A stretch of DNA of 64,000 nucleotides from positions 112,543 through 176,542 of the forward strand of contig DGRE01000025.1 of NCBI GenBank assembly GCA_002389905.1, in the 5' to 3' direction. The stretch comes from Hungatella sp. UBA4396 (GTDB taxonomy: Bacteria; Bacillota; Clostridia; Lachnospirales; Lachnospiraceae). Below, piece after piece: positions 53,671 to 61,190 of the stretch (its first letter is position 1; each line of letters starts with the position of its first letter). The notes beneath the pieces are model-generated. The model was not told the origin of the DNA, ran no database searches, and was given only the letters and a program-made list of their open reading frames with translations. Made by a program: the position numbers and the translations under genes.

Positions 53671-54843
53671 TTATAAGAACAGTGCCAGCAATACACCGGC
53701 AGCAACGGCAGAGCCGATTACGCCTGCAACATTGGGTCCCATTGCATGCATAAGCAAGAAGTTGGAAGGGTCTGCTTTTTGTCCTTCCACCTGGGAAACC
53801 CTGGCTGCCATGGGAACGGCTGATACTCCTGCGGAACCAATCAAAGGATTGATTCTGTTTTCTTTGCTGACGAAAAGGTTCATAAACTTTGCCAGCAGAA
53901 CCCCACCTGCAGTTCCTACTCCAAATGCACACACACCTAAGACAATGATCTTCAGTGTGCCCAGGTTAAGGAAATTGGCCGCAGTTGCCGTAGCTCCTAC
54001 AGAAACACCCAGAAAAACAGTTACAATGTTCATCAGTTCATTTTGAACCGTCTTTGACAACCGCTCTGTTACTCCGCTTTCACGCATAAGGTTTCCAAGC
54101 ATAAGACTTCCAACCAGAGGCGCTGCTGACGGAACAATAAAAGCAACCAAAGCTGATACAAGAACAGGGAACAACAGCTTTTCTGTCTTTGTCACTGTTC
54201 TCAGCTGGCGCATTTTAATCTTCCGCTCTTCTTCTGTGGTTAAAAGCTTCATAATAGGCGGCTGGATTACAGGTACCAGTGCCATGTAAGAATAAGCTGC
54301 AACAGCAATAGGCCCTAACAAATGAGGTGACAGTTTAGAAGTTACATAAATGGCCGTAGGCCCGTCTGCACCGCCAATGATTCCGATGGAACCGGCTTCT
54401 GCTCCCGTAAAACCAAGATAACGTGCTCCCATGAAGGTTAAAAATATGCCCAACTGGGCTGCGGCACCAAGCAAAAGACTTTTGGGATTGGCTATCAGGG
54501 GACCAAAATCCGTCATGGCTCCCACGCCAATGAAAATCAGGGAAGGATAGATTCCTAACTTTACTCCCAGATAAAGAATATCCAGAAGACCTGCATTTCC
54601 CTCTCCAAATGCAGCCCAGTCAATATGCCCTCCTGAAAAGAATTCAGCGTGATACATACCGGCGCCCGGAAGATTTGTTAAAAACATACCAAATGCAATG
54701 GGCAGTAATAAAAGAGGTTCAAATTGTTTGACAATTGCCAAATACAGCAATACAAAGGATATGGCAATCATGACCAGATTCATGGGACTATTTACAATGA
54801 GGGAAAAACCACTCTGACTTAAAAAATTAATTACAGCTTCCAT
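53671..54843 (-). CDS. oadB: Oxaloacetate decarboxylase beta subunit, Na+-pumping decarboxylase
   Basis: A 390-residue membrane subunit with about nine to eleven helices. It decarboxylates carboxybiotin and exports two Na+. Family segments include FGPLIANPKSLLLGAAAQ, GIIGGADGPTAIYV and the C-terminal MGPNVAGVIGSAVAAG. GcdB and MmdB are close paralogs, so the identity as an oxaloacetate enzyme rests on oadA next door. The oadA start is 32 bp downstream. Confidence 0.94.
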   Translation of the reverse strand: MEAVINFLSQSGFSLIVNSPMNLVMIAISFVLLYLAIVKQFEPLLLLPIAFGMFLTNLPGAGMYHAEFFSGGHIDWAAFGEGNAGLLDILYLGVKLGIYPSLIFIGVGAMTDFGPLIANPKSLLLGAAAQLGIFLTFMGARYLGFTGAEAGSIGIIGGADGPTAIYVTSKLSPHLLGPIAVAAYSYMALVPVIQPPIMKLLTTEEERKIKMRQLRTVTKTEKLLFPVLVSALVAFIVPSAAPLVGSLMLGNLMRESGVTERLSKTVQNELMNIVTVFLGVSVGATATAANFLNLGTLKIIVLGVCAFGVGTAGGVLLAKFMNLFVSKENRINPLIGSAGVSAVPMAARVSQVEGQKADPSNFLLMHAMGPNVAGVIGSAVAAGVLLALFL

Positions 54844-54879
54844 TTTATCACTCTCCTTTTGTTCACATGAATTCGTTTT

Positions 54880-55215
54880 TTATGATATGGAACAAAGCAG
54901 AGTACCATTTTCCACACTGGAACCAGCCTGAACACTTACAGAAACAATGGTGCCGTCCTTGGGAGCCATAATCTCATTTTCCATTTTCATTGCTTCCAGA
55001 ATCATGAGCACATCTCCGGATTTCACCGCCTGTCCTGCTGCAACATTCACCTTTAAAATCGTGCCCGGCATGGGGGAGACAATGGTCTCTTCCCCGGCTG
55101 ATTTTTCAGGTGCAGGCTGGGCAGGAGCCTGTTTGGGAACAGGCATATCTCCGGTTATTTCACTGATAACAACTTCATATGGGATATGGTTCACTTCAAC
55201 GTAATATTTTTTCAT
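54880..55215 (-). CDS. Biotinyl carrier subunit of the decarboxylase
   Basis: A 111-residue protein with an N-terminal 30 residues of beta structure, a flexible Pro/Ala linker (PKQAPAQPAPE) and a C-terminal biotinyl domain with the attachment motif EAMKMEN (biotinyl lysine). It shuttles carboxybiotin between OadA and OadB, like the GcdC/MmdC carriers. A separate carrier is common in the methylmalonyl-CoA and glutaconyl-CoA decarboxylases, less so in OAD. Confidence 0.92.
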   Translation of the reverse strand: MKKYYVEVNHIPYEVVISEITGDMPVPKQAPAQPAPEKSAGEETIVSPMPGTILKVNVAAGQAVKSGDVLMILEAMKMENEIMAPKDGTIVSVSVQAGSSVENGTLLCSIS

Positions 55216-55229
55216 GTCATTTCATCCTC

Positions 55230-55514
55230 TCATCTATTATTTTCCAGTCTCTTTATGGAATGAATTCTTATCTGGGATACATCTTTGTTTAAATTCTCTG
55301 CAATGGCCACAGAAATTGCCGCAACAATCCGCTGGTTTTCCTCTTTATCAGGGCCTTTTTGTTCTTCGTTCACTGCAATACTTTTTTTGTTCTTTTCTGA
55401 AAAAGCATTTACAGCTTTGCTCATGATTATAATCATGAAAATAAGGATCACAAGACATATAAACACAGTTATCATTCCCATTAATACCACTTGCAGATTA
55501 GACACCTCGCCCAT
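55230..55514 (-). CDS. oadG: Oxaloacetate decarboxylase gamma-type subunit (OadG)
   Basis: A 94-residue protein with one N-terminal membrane helix (about 8-30) and a charged cytoplasmic tail ending in the VAAISVAIAENLNKDVSQIRIHSIKRL-like segment, which resembles the OadG/MmdD group. It stabilises the complex. First gene of the oadG-biotin-oadB-oadA set, 14 bp ahead of the biotin gene. The call rests on size, topology and position. Confidence 0.85.
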   Translation of the reverse strand: MGEVSNLQVVLMGMITVFICLVILIFMIIIMSKAVNAFSEKNKKSIAVNEEQKGPDKEENQRIVAAISVAIAENLNKDVSQIRIHSIKRLENNR

Positions 55515-55557
55515 TTTTCTCCCTCCTTTCTTTCAAAAATTCGTGCCCTTAAAGCAA

Positions 55558-55583
55558 GGCCGGTAAACTTTCATTTACCGGCC
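55558..55583 (-). terminator. Perfect hairpin upstream of oadG
   Basis: GGCCGGTAAA and TTTACCGGCC form a perfect 10-bp stem with a 6-base loop. There is no strong T-tract, so it may be a weak terminator after the SLC13 gene or a processing/leader structure between it and oadG. Confidence 0.55.
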
Positions 55584-55692
55584 TGCCACCATTTTATTTT
55601 GATAAAGCTTACTTCTTTGCAGATTTTTCAATTGATTCTACAAATAAGTGATTACTATGAATAAACAAACTTATGAATATTTCTTCTCAAAT

Positions 55693-56958
55693 TTACGGAT
55701 AAAATGGGAAGAATATAGGTAAGAGTACAAGACCTACAACTGTGGATACTAAAATCAAGGGTAAACCAGCCTTTACATAATCCCTGAATTTATATCCGCC
55801 AGGAGATATAACCATGGTATTTGCCGGCATTCCAATAGGAGTAGCATATGCACAGGAACCACCGATTACAGTTGCCATTAATACTGCTCTTGGATCTGCT
55901 CCCATTCCAGTTGCAATGGATACGCTGATAGGCACCAGAAGGGCTGTAGTTGCGGTGTTACTCATAAAGTTTGTCATAACGCAGGACAGCATAAATACAG
56001 CTACCAAAAGAACAAAAGGAGATGCATTCTTTCCAAGCGCTCCCATAACAAAATCTGCAATAGCTGAACCGGCTCCTGTGGTATCCAGAGCCTTTGCCAG
56101 AGATAAGGTTCCTCCAAACAGAAAAATAGTCTGTAAATCAATGGAAGCATAAGCCTGTTTCTCTGAAATTACTCCGGTCAGCACCAGCACCAGTGCTCCC
56201 ACACAGCCTGTAATGCTGAGCTTAATACCAATTTTATCCTCAAAAATCATTCCAAGAATGGTCAGGATCAAAACGATCAGAGACATCTTCTTTTTCCAGG
56301 AAGGTACCTGATCAAAGTCTTTTGTCACATCAAATGCACCTGAATCATTGTTCTGAATATCAGGCAAAAACCGATAACCAATGGTGGCATAAAATATTAT
56401 ACCACATGCCAGCATAGGAAGTCCAATCTTTGCGTACTCAAAAAAGCCAAATTTTCCTCCCAGTTCCTGTAACTGTGCCTGTGCAATTAAATTTCCCGGT
56501 GCACCAATCAGGGAAAGGTTACCGCCCATAGCTGCGGCAAATACCAGGGGAAGCAAAAGTTTCGAACGGGAAAATCCTGATTTTGCTGCGATTCCGATTA
56601 CTACAGGAATCAAAACAGCAGCCGTTCCCGTATTGGATAAAACTCCTGACATCAGGCCGGTTACCACCATAATTGCCACGATCAGCTGTCTCTCTGTCTT
56701 TGCAAACTTGGTTACAATTCCTCCTACCTGATTGGCCATGCCGGTCTCAAAAAATGCACCGCCTACAATAAACATGGCCACAAACAAAATAACGTTGGAA
56801 TCCACAAATCCTGCAAAAGCTGTTTTCATGTCTAAAACGCCTGTCAGGACGAGGGCAATACATACAATCATTGACGTAAGGGCCAGGGGAATCTTCTCCC
56901 ATACAAACATCACGATTGCAAATAACAGTAAAGCCAGGGTAATTGTTATTGGACTCAT
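55693..56958 (-). CDS. SLC13/ArsB-NhaD superfamily anion permease
   Basis: A 421-residue ion-transporter superfamily protein with about eleven hydrophobic segments. Two repeats each contain a hairpin-tip SNT motif: SGVLSNTGTAAVLIPV and TNFMSNTATTALLVPI, characteristic of SLC13-type Na+/dicarboxylate or antiport carriers. It sits between ttdB and oadG, so a C4-dicarboxylate such as L-tartrate is the likely cargo, possibly in exchange for succinate. It is shorter than E. coli TtdT and not a close match, so the symbol is left blank. Confidence 0.87.
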   Translation of the reverse strand: MSPITITLALLLFAIVMFVWEKIPLALTSMIVCIALVLTGVLDMKTAFAGFVDSNVILFVAMFIVGGAFFETGMANQVGGIVTKFAKTERQLIVAIMVVTGLMSGVLSNTGTAAVLIPVVIGIAAKSGFSRSKLLLPLVFAAAMGGNLSLIGAPGNLIAQAQLQELGGKFGFFEYAKIGLPMLACGIIFYATIGYRFLPDIQNNDSGAFDVTKDFDQVPSWKKKMSLIVLILTILGMIFEDKIGIKLSITGCVGALVLVLTGVISEKQAYASIDLQTIFLFGGTLSLAKALDTTGAGSAIADFVMGALGKNASPFVLLVAVFMLSCVMTNFMSNTATTALLVPISVSIATGMGADPRAVLMATVIGGSCAYATPIGMPANTMVISPGGYKFRDYVKAGLPLILVSTVVGLVLLPIFFPFYP

Positions 56959-56988
56959 ATATATCCTCCTTTTGTTTTTAAATAAATA

Positions 56989-57120
56989 TCAAATAATGCT
57001 GATAAAAATAAAAGCCTGGTCAGCCTGACTATTATGGAAGGTCAGGGGCTGGGGTCCAAAGCCCTGTTGCCCAATGGAGAATTTATTTTCAGACAGGGAA
57101 ATGAAAAAGCAAGTCAGCAT
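56989..57120 (-). CDS. Possible small ORF of 43 residues upstream of the SLC13 gene
   Basis: An ATG at 57120 with a strong GGAGGAGA site opens a 43-codon frame that ends 31 bp before the SLC13 start. The predicted peptide begins MLTCFFISLSENKFSIG and is not recognised. It fills most of the 214-bp gap between ttdB and the permease. It may be a leader peptide or chance; there is no independent support. Confidence 0.3.
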   Translation of the reverse strand: MLTCFFISLSENKFSIGQQGFGPQPLTFHNSQADQAFIFISII

Positions 57121-57172
57121 AGTCTCCTCCAATGTATCTGCCTTTTATTATTGACTTTTTACAGTAAAGCGT

Positions 57173-57787
57173 TTATTTGATGTAATGTACCTTTGTATAC
57201 AGATCCTCCAAAGCCGCATCCTTGCGCTTGTTGAACTCCACCTTGTTCTGCTCAAAGATATTATTGCCTTCTGCATCAATGGATACAATAAGAGGCCCGA
57301 ATTCCTTTACACGGCATACCCAGAGAGTCTCAGGCATTCCTAAATCCTCCCAGTGGTACTCCTCAATTTCTTCCACACAAGTGGCTGCAATCACTGCACA
57401 GCCTGCCGGAAATACGCAGTGCAGAGCTTTATGCTCCTTGCATCCTGCCTCTGTGTTGGGGCCCATTCCGCCCTTTCCAACGATCAGCTTCACGCCTGTC
57501 TGCTCGATGAATTCCTTTTCGAACTTCTCCATTCTCATGCTGGTGGTCGGTCCGATGGAAACCATCTCGAATTTATTGTCTTCTCCTTCTTTTCTGCGGA
57601 CAATGGGGCCTGCATGGAAAATGGCTCCGCCTTTAATATCCACAGGAAGCTCTCTTCCAAGTTCAATCAGTCTTCTGTGGGCTATGTCCCTGCAGGTTAC
57701 GATATGGCCGTTTAAGTAAATTACGTCACCAATTTTTATATCCTTCAAATCTTCATCGGAGATGGGTGTGGTTAATATTTTTTTCAT
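57173..57787 (-). CDS. ttdB: L(+)-tartrate dehydratase beta subunit
   Basis: A 204-residue C-terminal-type subunit of a class I Fe-S hydro-lyase. The start MKKILTTPISDEDLKDIKIG and the segments IFHAGPIVR, VGPTTSMRM-like SIGPTTSMRM, GKGGMG and WVCRVKEFGPLIVSID match E. coli TtdB very closely by memory, including the end VHYIK. Fumarase beta subunits of other clostridia are shorter (about 185). Catalyses dehydration of L-tartrate to oxaloacetate with TtdA. Overlaps ttdA by 4 bp. Confidence 0.82.
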   Translation of the reverse strand: MKKILTTPISDEDLKDIKIGDVIYLNGHIVTCRDIAHRRLIELGRELPVDIKGGAIFHAGPIVRRKEGEDNKFEMVSIGPTTSMRMEKFEKEFIEQTGVKLIVGKGGMGPNTEAGCKEHKALHCVFPAGCAVIAATCVEEIEEYHWEDLGMPETLWVCRVKEFGPLIVSIDAEGNNIFEQNKVEFNKRKDAALEDLYTKVHYIK

Positions 57788-58683
57788 AATTGTACCCCCT
57801 TATGTGTAATAGAGTCATAGCTTAAATCACTGTGGAAAACAATGGTTCCACGACGGTGTGCCCAGCAGCCTACGTTTACGGCGCAGGAAATTACCGATGG
57901 GTGGCGGGCTGAATTCACAATGTTCACGCCCATAACAGACTTGCTTCCTGTCAGTCCCTGAGGGCCAAGGCCAATGGAGTCAATGGCTTTTACAAGCTCT
58001 TCTTCTAACTGGGCTGCCTTTGGATTCTCATTGTGGCTGCCTACGGGACGCATCAGAGCCTTCTTTGCCATGTAAGCTGCAGAGTCAATGGAGGTGCCGA
58101 TTCCGATTCCTACCAAAAGGGGAGGACATGCATTGAGGCCGTAAGAGGTCATTACATCGAGAACAAATTTAACAACTCCTTCATAGCCTTCACCTGGCAT
58201 TAAGGTCTTGCCCTGTCCGGGAAGGGAACAGCCGCCTCCGGCCATGTAAACATCCAGTTCCAGTTTATCGCTCTCAGGAATGATATCCCAGTAAACCCAT
58301 GGAGAATCAGTTCCCACATTGGTTCCGGTATTTACTTCATCAAAGGTTTCTACTGTGTTGTGACGCAATGGGGCCTGCTGTGTTGCTTTGGCAACCGCTT
58401 CTTTTAAAATGGTTTTTAAATCATCGGCGTAAGGAAATTTTGTTCCGACCCTTACAAACATCTGGATCAGTCCGGTATCCTGGCAGGATGGACGGTTTAA
58501 TTCCATGGCCTCCTTCTGATTCTTCTCCATAGCCTCGTAGATCATCTTAGCCATGGGCATTTCTTCTTCCTCGCTGAGTTCCTTCAGCTTTGCTGTTACA
58601 TCTTCGGGAAGTTTTTTCCCAACCAGATCCACAAAGTTTGCAATCTGATTTTTCAACAGTTCCAGAGATTCTTGTTTTGCCAT
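57784..58683 (-). CDS. ttdA: L(+)-tartrate dehydratase alpha subunit
   Basis: A 299-residue alpha subunit. The three cysteines expected to hold the [4Fe-4S] cluster are in NRPSCQDTG, AGGGCSLPG and VGCWAHRRG. Other matches to TtdA are PLRHNTVETFDEVNTG, WVYWDIIPE and GPQGLTGSKSVMGVN. I start at the ATG at 58683 (AAAGGAGG upstream); the frame opens at 58710. Fumarate hydratase is the alternative, but length and text match TtdA, and the downstream genes consume oxaloacetate. Confidence 0.82.
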   Translation of the reverse strand: MAKQESLELLKNQIANFVDLVGKKLPEDVTAKLKELSEEEEMPMAKMIYEAMEKNQKEAMELNRPSCQDTGLIQMFVRVGTKFPYADDLKTILKEAVAKATQQAPLRHNTVETFDEVNTGTNVGTDSPWVYWDIIPESDKLELDVYMAGGGCSLPGQGKTLMPGEGYEGVVKFVLDVMTSYGLNACPPLLVGIGIGTSIDSAAYMAKKALMRPVGSHNENPKAAQLEEELVKAIDSIGLGPQGLTGSKSVMGVNIVNSARHPSVISCAVNVGCWAHRRGTIVFHSDLSYDSITHKGVQL

Positions 58684-58734
58684 TGCTTTATCCTCCTTTT
58701 TGTTTATCAATGGACCATTTAAAACACTTCTTGC

Positions 58735-58788
58735 TTATATGATATTTAATATTTTATAATGTATCCATTTATCGCTCTTATCATATAA
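58735..58788. promoter_or_regulatory. Inverted repeat over the ttdA promoter, candidate GntR operator
   Basis: TTATATGATA (58735-58744) and TATCATATAA (58779-58788) are exact complements separated by 34 bp. The right arm overlaps the -10 of ttdA. Likely target of one of the GntR proteins encoded upstream. Confidence 0.55.
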
Positions 58789-58808
58789 TGAATCCGTCTT
58801 ATACACAA
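58780..58808 (-). promoter_or_regulatory. Sigma-A promoter of ttdAB
   Basis: TTGTGT (58808-58803) and TATGAT (58785-58780) with a 17-bp spacer, about 100 bp ahead of the ttdA ATG. Confidence 0.7.
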
Positions 58809-58854
58809 TAGAATAAGTGTACAAATTTACTCTTTCTTTTTTGTATATAATCAC

Positions 58855-58884
58855 AAAAAAAAAGAGAAGGATATCCCTTCTCTC
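58855..58884 (-). terminator. Terminator of the two-GntR operon
   Basis: AGAGAAGG and CCTTCTCT form an 8-bp stem followed on the minus strand by a run of at least seven T. It separates the regulators from ttdA. Confidence 0.85.
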
Positions 58885-58887
58885 CTA

Positions 58888-59532
58888 CTATATATTGTAA
58901 TGAGTCAGCATATTTTCCATGCTTCTCATAATGTGTTCTTTCATCAGTCTTTTTGAAAGCTCTGCGTCTCTCTTCTTTAAGGCTTCCATGAGCTGGGTAT
59001 GTTCTCCCATGGAAATCTGAGCATACTCCTCTTCCCCTACATTACTTCCCGTGGATAAACCGTTCCACATGGAGGAAAGAAGGGCCCGTATTTTTTCATT
59101 ATTCGCAGCCGTCCATAGCTCGTAGTGAAAGGACTGGTTGTATTTGGAATATTCACTGTAGTCATTAATCTTAAGAGCTTCTTCCGCCCGCTCAAATGAT
59201 TCCAAAACCTTGGATATGTCCGCATTGGTTTCACAAACCTTATACACCACTTCACTTTCCAGTATCCATCTGGTTTCATAGTGGTCCCGGATAGCTTTTT
59301 CATTGATTCCCAGAACAATGGCTCCTTTATTGGGCCTTAGCTTGATCAGTCCCTCGCCTGCTAAAATCTGAAACGCCTCTCTTACGGGGGTGATGGATAT
59401 TCCCAGCAGCTTTGAAATTTCGTCCAGAGTGATGGCAGAGCCTGTTTCCAGCTCTCTTGTTAAAATGGCTTTTCTTAAGCTGGAGGCCGCCTGTTCCCTG
59501 GCCGGTAATAATTTTATTTTATTGAGATTCAT
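58888..59532 (-). CDS. GntR family (FadR-type FCD) transcriptional regulator
   Basis: A 214-residue regulator. The N-terminal winged helix-turn-helix (about 10-75) contains ITLDEISKLLGISITPVREAF. The C-terminal all-helical FCD ligand-binding domain (about 85-210) has the metal-site pattern with D/H residues (RDHYETRW, NQSFHYELW, GEHTQLMEAL). Ligand probably the organic acid used by the downstream genes. Overlaps the preceding GntR gene by 4 bp. Confidence 0.9.
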   Translation of the reverse strand: MNLNKIKLLPAREQAASSLRKAILTRELETGSAITLDEISKLLGISITPVREAFQILAGEGLIKLRPNKGAIVLGINEKAIRDHYETRWILESEVVYKVCETNADISKVLESFERAEEALKINDYSEYSKYNQSFHYELWTAANNEKIRALLSSMWNGLSTGSNVGEEEYAQISMGEHTQLMEALKKRDAELSKRLMKEHIMRSMENMLTHYNI

Positions 59533-60146
59533 TTTGTCAGCACCTTTTCTGTCATTGCTTTCGCTAAATATAAAAAATATGTCCGAAATAACCGGCCGAC
59601 TTCTTCTTCGTCCCTCCGGTGTAAAGCATCATTAACCTTGTCCCATATATTTAATTCCCCTGCTCCCGATTCTCCCAGATCGTCAAGAACAAAGGCCGCA
59701 TATGTTTTCAATAAATTTTTATGAAGCTGGTGAATATACAGATTGTCCAGACTTTGGCTGAAAAAACCGTGAAGCCTGATTTCATCCGTTTCATGTCTTA
59801 AAAAGCTTTCATAAATCTTCTGAAAATCTTCATACCACTCTTCCCCTCCGGAAAGCAGACGGTTGATGAAGTTGACTTGTATGGAATGGAGGAAGAGAAA
59901 AATTTCATGTATACTCTTTTCCGTCATTCCTTTGACAATCACATGGCGGTTAGGCAGCCGAATGAGAAATCCCTCCAGCTCCAGAACCTTAAAGGCCTCT
60001 CTCACAGGCATTCTGGATACTCCCAGTTGTTTTGAGACAATCTCCTGGACCAGCTCCTCGCCATCCTTAAACCGGTTGAAAAGAATCTCCTTCCTCAGTA
60101 CATTGGTTGTATATTCATTGGCCTGCATCTTGTTAATTGTTTCCAT
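59529..60146 (-). CDS. GntR family transcriptional regulator (second, divergent copy)
   Basis: A 205-residue GntR protein with winged HTH (LVQEIVSKQLGVSRMPVREAF at about 30-52) and a C-terminal helical domain that is less like FCD: the usual His ligands are only partly present, so ligand or metal binding may differ. I start at the ATG at 60146 because GGAAGG is close upstream; a GTG at 60152 is possible. First gene of the two-regulator operon. Confidence 0.88.
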   Translation of the reverse strand: METINKMQANEYTTNVLRKEILFNRFKDGEELVQEIVSKQLGVSRMPVREAFKVLELEGFLIRLPNRHVIVKGMTEKSIHEIFLFLHSIQVNFINRLLSGGEEWYEDFQKIYESFLRHETDEIRLHGFFSQSLDNLYIHQLHKNLLKTYAAFVLDDLGESGAGELNIWDKVNDALHRRDEEEVGRLFRTYFLYLAKAMTEKVLTK

Positions 60147-60179
60147 ATTCACCTTCCCTGTATGTCATTACATGGAATA

Positions 60180-60208
60180 ATTATAGGGCAATTTATGGGA
60201 TTAAGCAA
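60180..60208 (-). promoter_or_regulatory. Sigma-A promoter of the GntR operon
   Basis: TTGCTT (60208-60203) and perfect TATAAT (60185-60180) with a 17-bp spacer. Confidence 0.8.
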
Positions 60209-60226
60209 GGGATTTGGCAAAACAAA

Positions 60227-60258
60227 ATCCCTTCAAGGAAAAATTTTCCTGAAGGGAT
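60227..60258 (-). terminator. Terminator after the DUF2325 gene
   Basis: A stem of 15 bp with one bulge, ATCCCTTCAAGGAAAA against TTTTCCTGAAGGGAT, followed on the minus strand by TTTTGTTTT. Confidence 0.85.
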
Positions 60259-60266
60259 CAATTTTT

Positions 60267-60551
60267 TTAGCAAGTACAGCTTTCTTCCAATATTCCCAGG
60301 AGGGCGGTGCCGCTGCTGGTATGACAGCGCACCACACGGGTAATCTCTCCGTTGACGCCATCCAAAGCGCATTTTGCCATCTTATGGGAAACAGTATTGG
60401 TAAATAAAACAAGCAAATCAGGGCAACCGATTTTTTTGTCCATATCCGCACTCATTTGTGTGAAAACTTTTGCTTTGCATTTAAAATCCTTGCATATCTT
60501 TTTATACTGCCCGACCATACGGTCATGGCCGCCAACGATTACTACACTCAT
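60267..60551 (-). CDS. DUF2325 domain protein
   Basis: A 94-residue protein starting MSVVIVGGHDRMVGQYK, the typical beginning of DUF2325. It ends in a C-x-C pair (ESCTC) and carries CHTSSGT. No signal peptide; cytoplasmic. Function unknown to me. It lies 36 bp downstream of the flavodoxin gene in the same transcript and may be redox- or metal-linked by that association. Confidence 0.82.
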   Translation of the reverse strand: MSVVIVGGHDRMVGQYKKICKDFKCKAKVFTQMSADMDKKIGCPDLLVLFTNTVSHKMAKCALDGVNGEITRVVRCHTSSGTALLGILEESCTC

Positions 60552-60587
60552 TTCATGTTCCTCCCTCTTGTTCTGGTTTCTGTAAGT

Positions 60588-61010
60588 TTAAGCCAGGGCT
60601 TTTCCCAGTTCTATGCACTGAGCCTGAGCATCATCATCAGGGGCTTCGTTGCAGATCACATAATCACAGGCAAATACGGCGCCGTCTTTTTTGCAGGTCT
60701 CTTCCCATTCTCTCATCCACTCGCCGTCTCCCCAGCCGTAGGAGCCGAATAAGGCGATCTTCTTACCCTGAAGCTTTGCTTCACAGCTTGAAAACATAGG
60801 TTCAAATTCATCTTCCTCCAACTGCTCGCCTCCCATAGATGGGCATCCGAATGCAATTGCATCAAACTGGTCCATTTTGTCGGCGTTGAATTCTGATGCT
60901 GTAAATAAGGATACTTCTGCACCTGCTTCTTTGGCTCCTTCTACAACCTTTGCTGCCATTGCCTCTGTGTTGCCTGTTCCGCTCCAAAAAACCACTGCTG
61001 TTTTGCTCAT
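60588..61010 (-). CDS. Flavodoxin
   Basis: A 140-residue short-chain flavodoxin with the FMN phosphate loop VFWSGTGNTEAMA (about 6-18), the 60s-loop region CPSMGGEQLEE and the 90s-loop SYGWGDGEWM that stack on the isoalloxazine ring. It carries low-potential electrons and commonly replaces ferredoxin under iron limitation. Its promoter bears a 16-bp palindrome just downstream of the -10. AGGTAAGAT precedes the ATG. Confidence 0.93.
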   Translation of the reverse strand: MSKTAVVFWSGTGNTEAMAAKVVEGAKEAGAEVSLFTASEFNADKMDQFDAIAFGCPSMGGEQLEEDEFEPMFSSCEAKLQGKKIALFGSYGWGDGEWMREWEETCKKDGAVFACDYVICNEAPDDDAQAQCIELGKALA

Positions 61011-61060
61011 AATATCTTACCTCGCTTTTTATTTTATTTGAATTACTGTGTTTTTCTTTT

Positions 61061-61076
61061 GTTAGTTATAACTAAC
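61061..61076. promoter_or_regulatory. Perfect 16-bp palindrome at the flavodoxin transcription start
   Basis: GTTAGTTATAACTAAC is a perfect dyad starting about 9 bp downstream of the -10. It resembles DtxR/IdeR-type operators (TTAG..CTAA ends), which would fit iron repression. It has no T-tract, so it is not a terminator. Confidence 0.65.
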
Positions 61077-61084
61077 TTTTTGAC

Positions 61085-61113
61085 AGTATACCATTTTGAC
61101 CCTGGAAATACAA
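61085..61113 (-). promoter_or_regulatory. Sigma-A promoter of the flavodoxin operon
   Basis: TTGTAT (61113-61108) and TATACT (61090-61085) with a 17-bp spacer. Confidence 0.7.
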
Positions 61114-61154
61114 GTAGTGTTAAAGACGAATCTTTCTCATTTTCTTCTGTAACA

Positions 61155-61180
61155 TAAAAAAACACCCGCCAAAAGGCGGG
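61155..61180 (-). terminator. Terminator after pepT
   Basis: CCCGCC and GGCGGG form a stem with a 4-base loop, flanked on the minus strand by T7. It lies 11 bp after the pepT stop. Confidence 0.9.
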
Positions 61181-61190
61181 CATTTACCAT

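Noticed and set aside
57173..58683. Fumarate hydratase subunits
   Set aside because: Lengths and many sequence segments match TtdA/TtdB more closely, and the linked genes use oxaloacetate; fumarase remains possible and is noted in the features.
61061..61076. Fur or PerR box in the flavodoxin promoter
   Set aside because: The dyad does not match GATAATGATAATCATTATC or TTATAATNATTATAA; a DtxR-like site fits better but is unproven.
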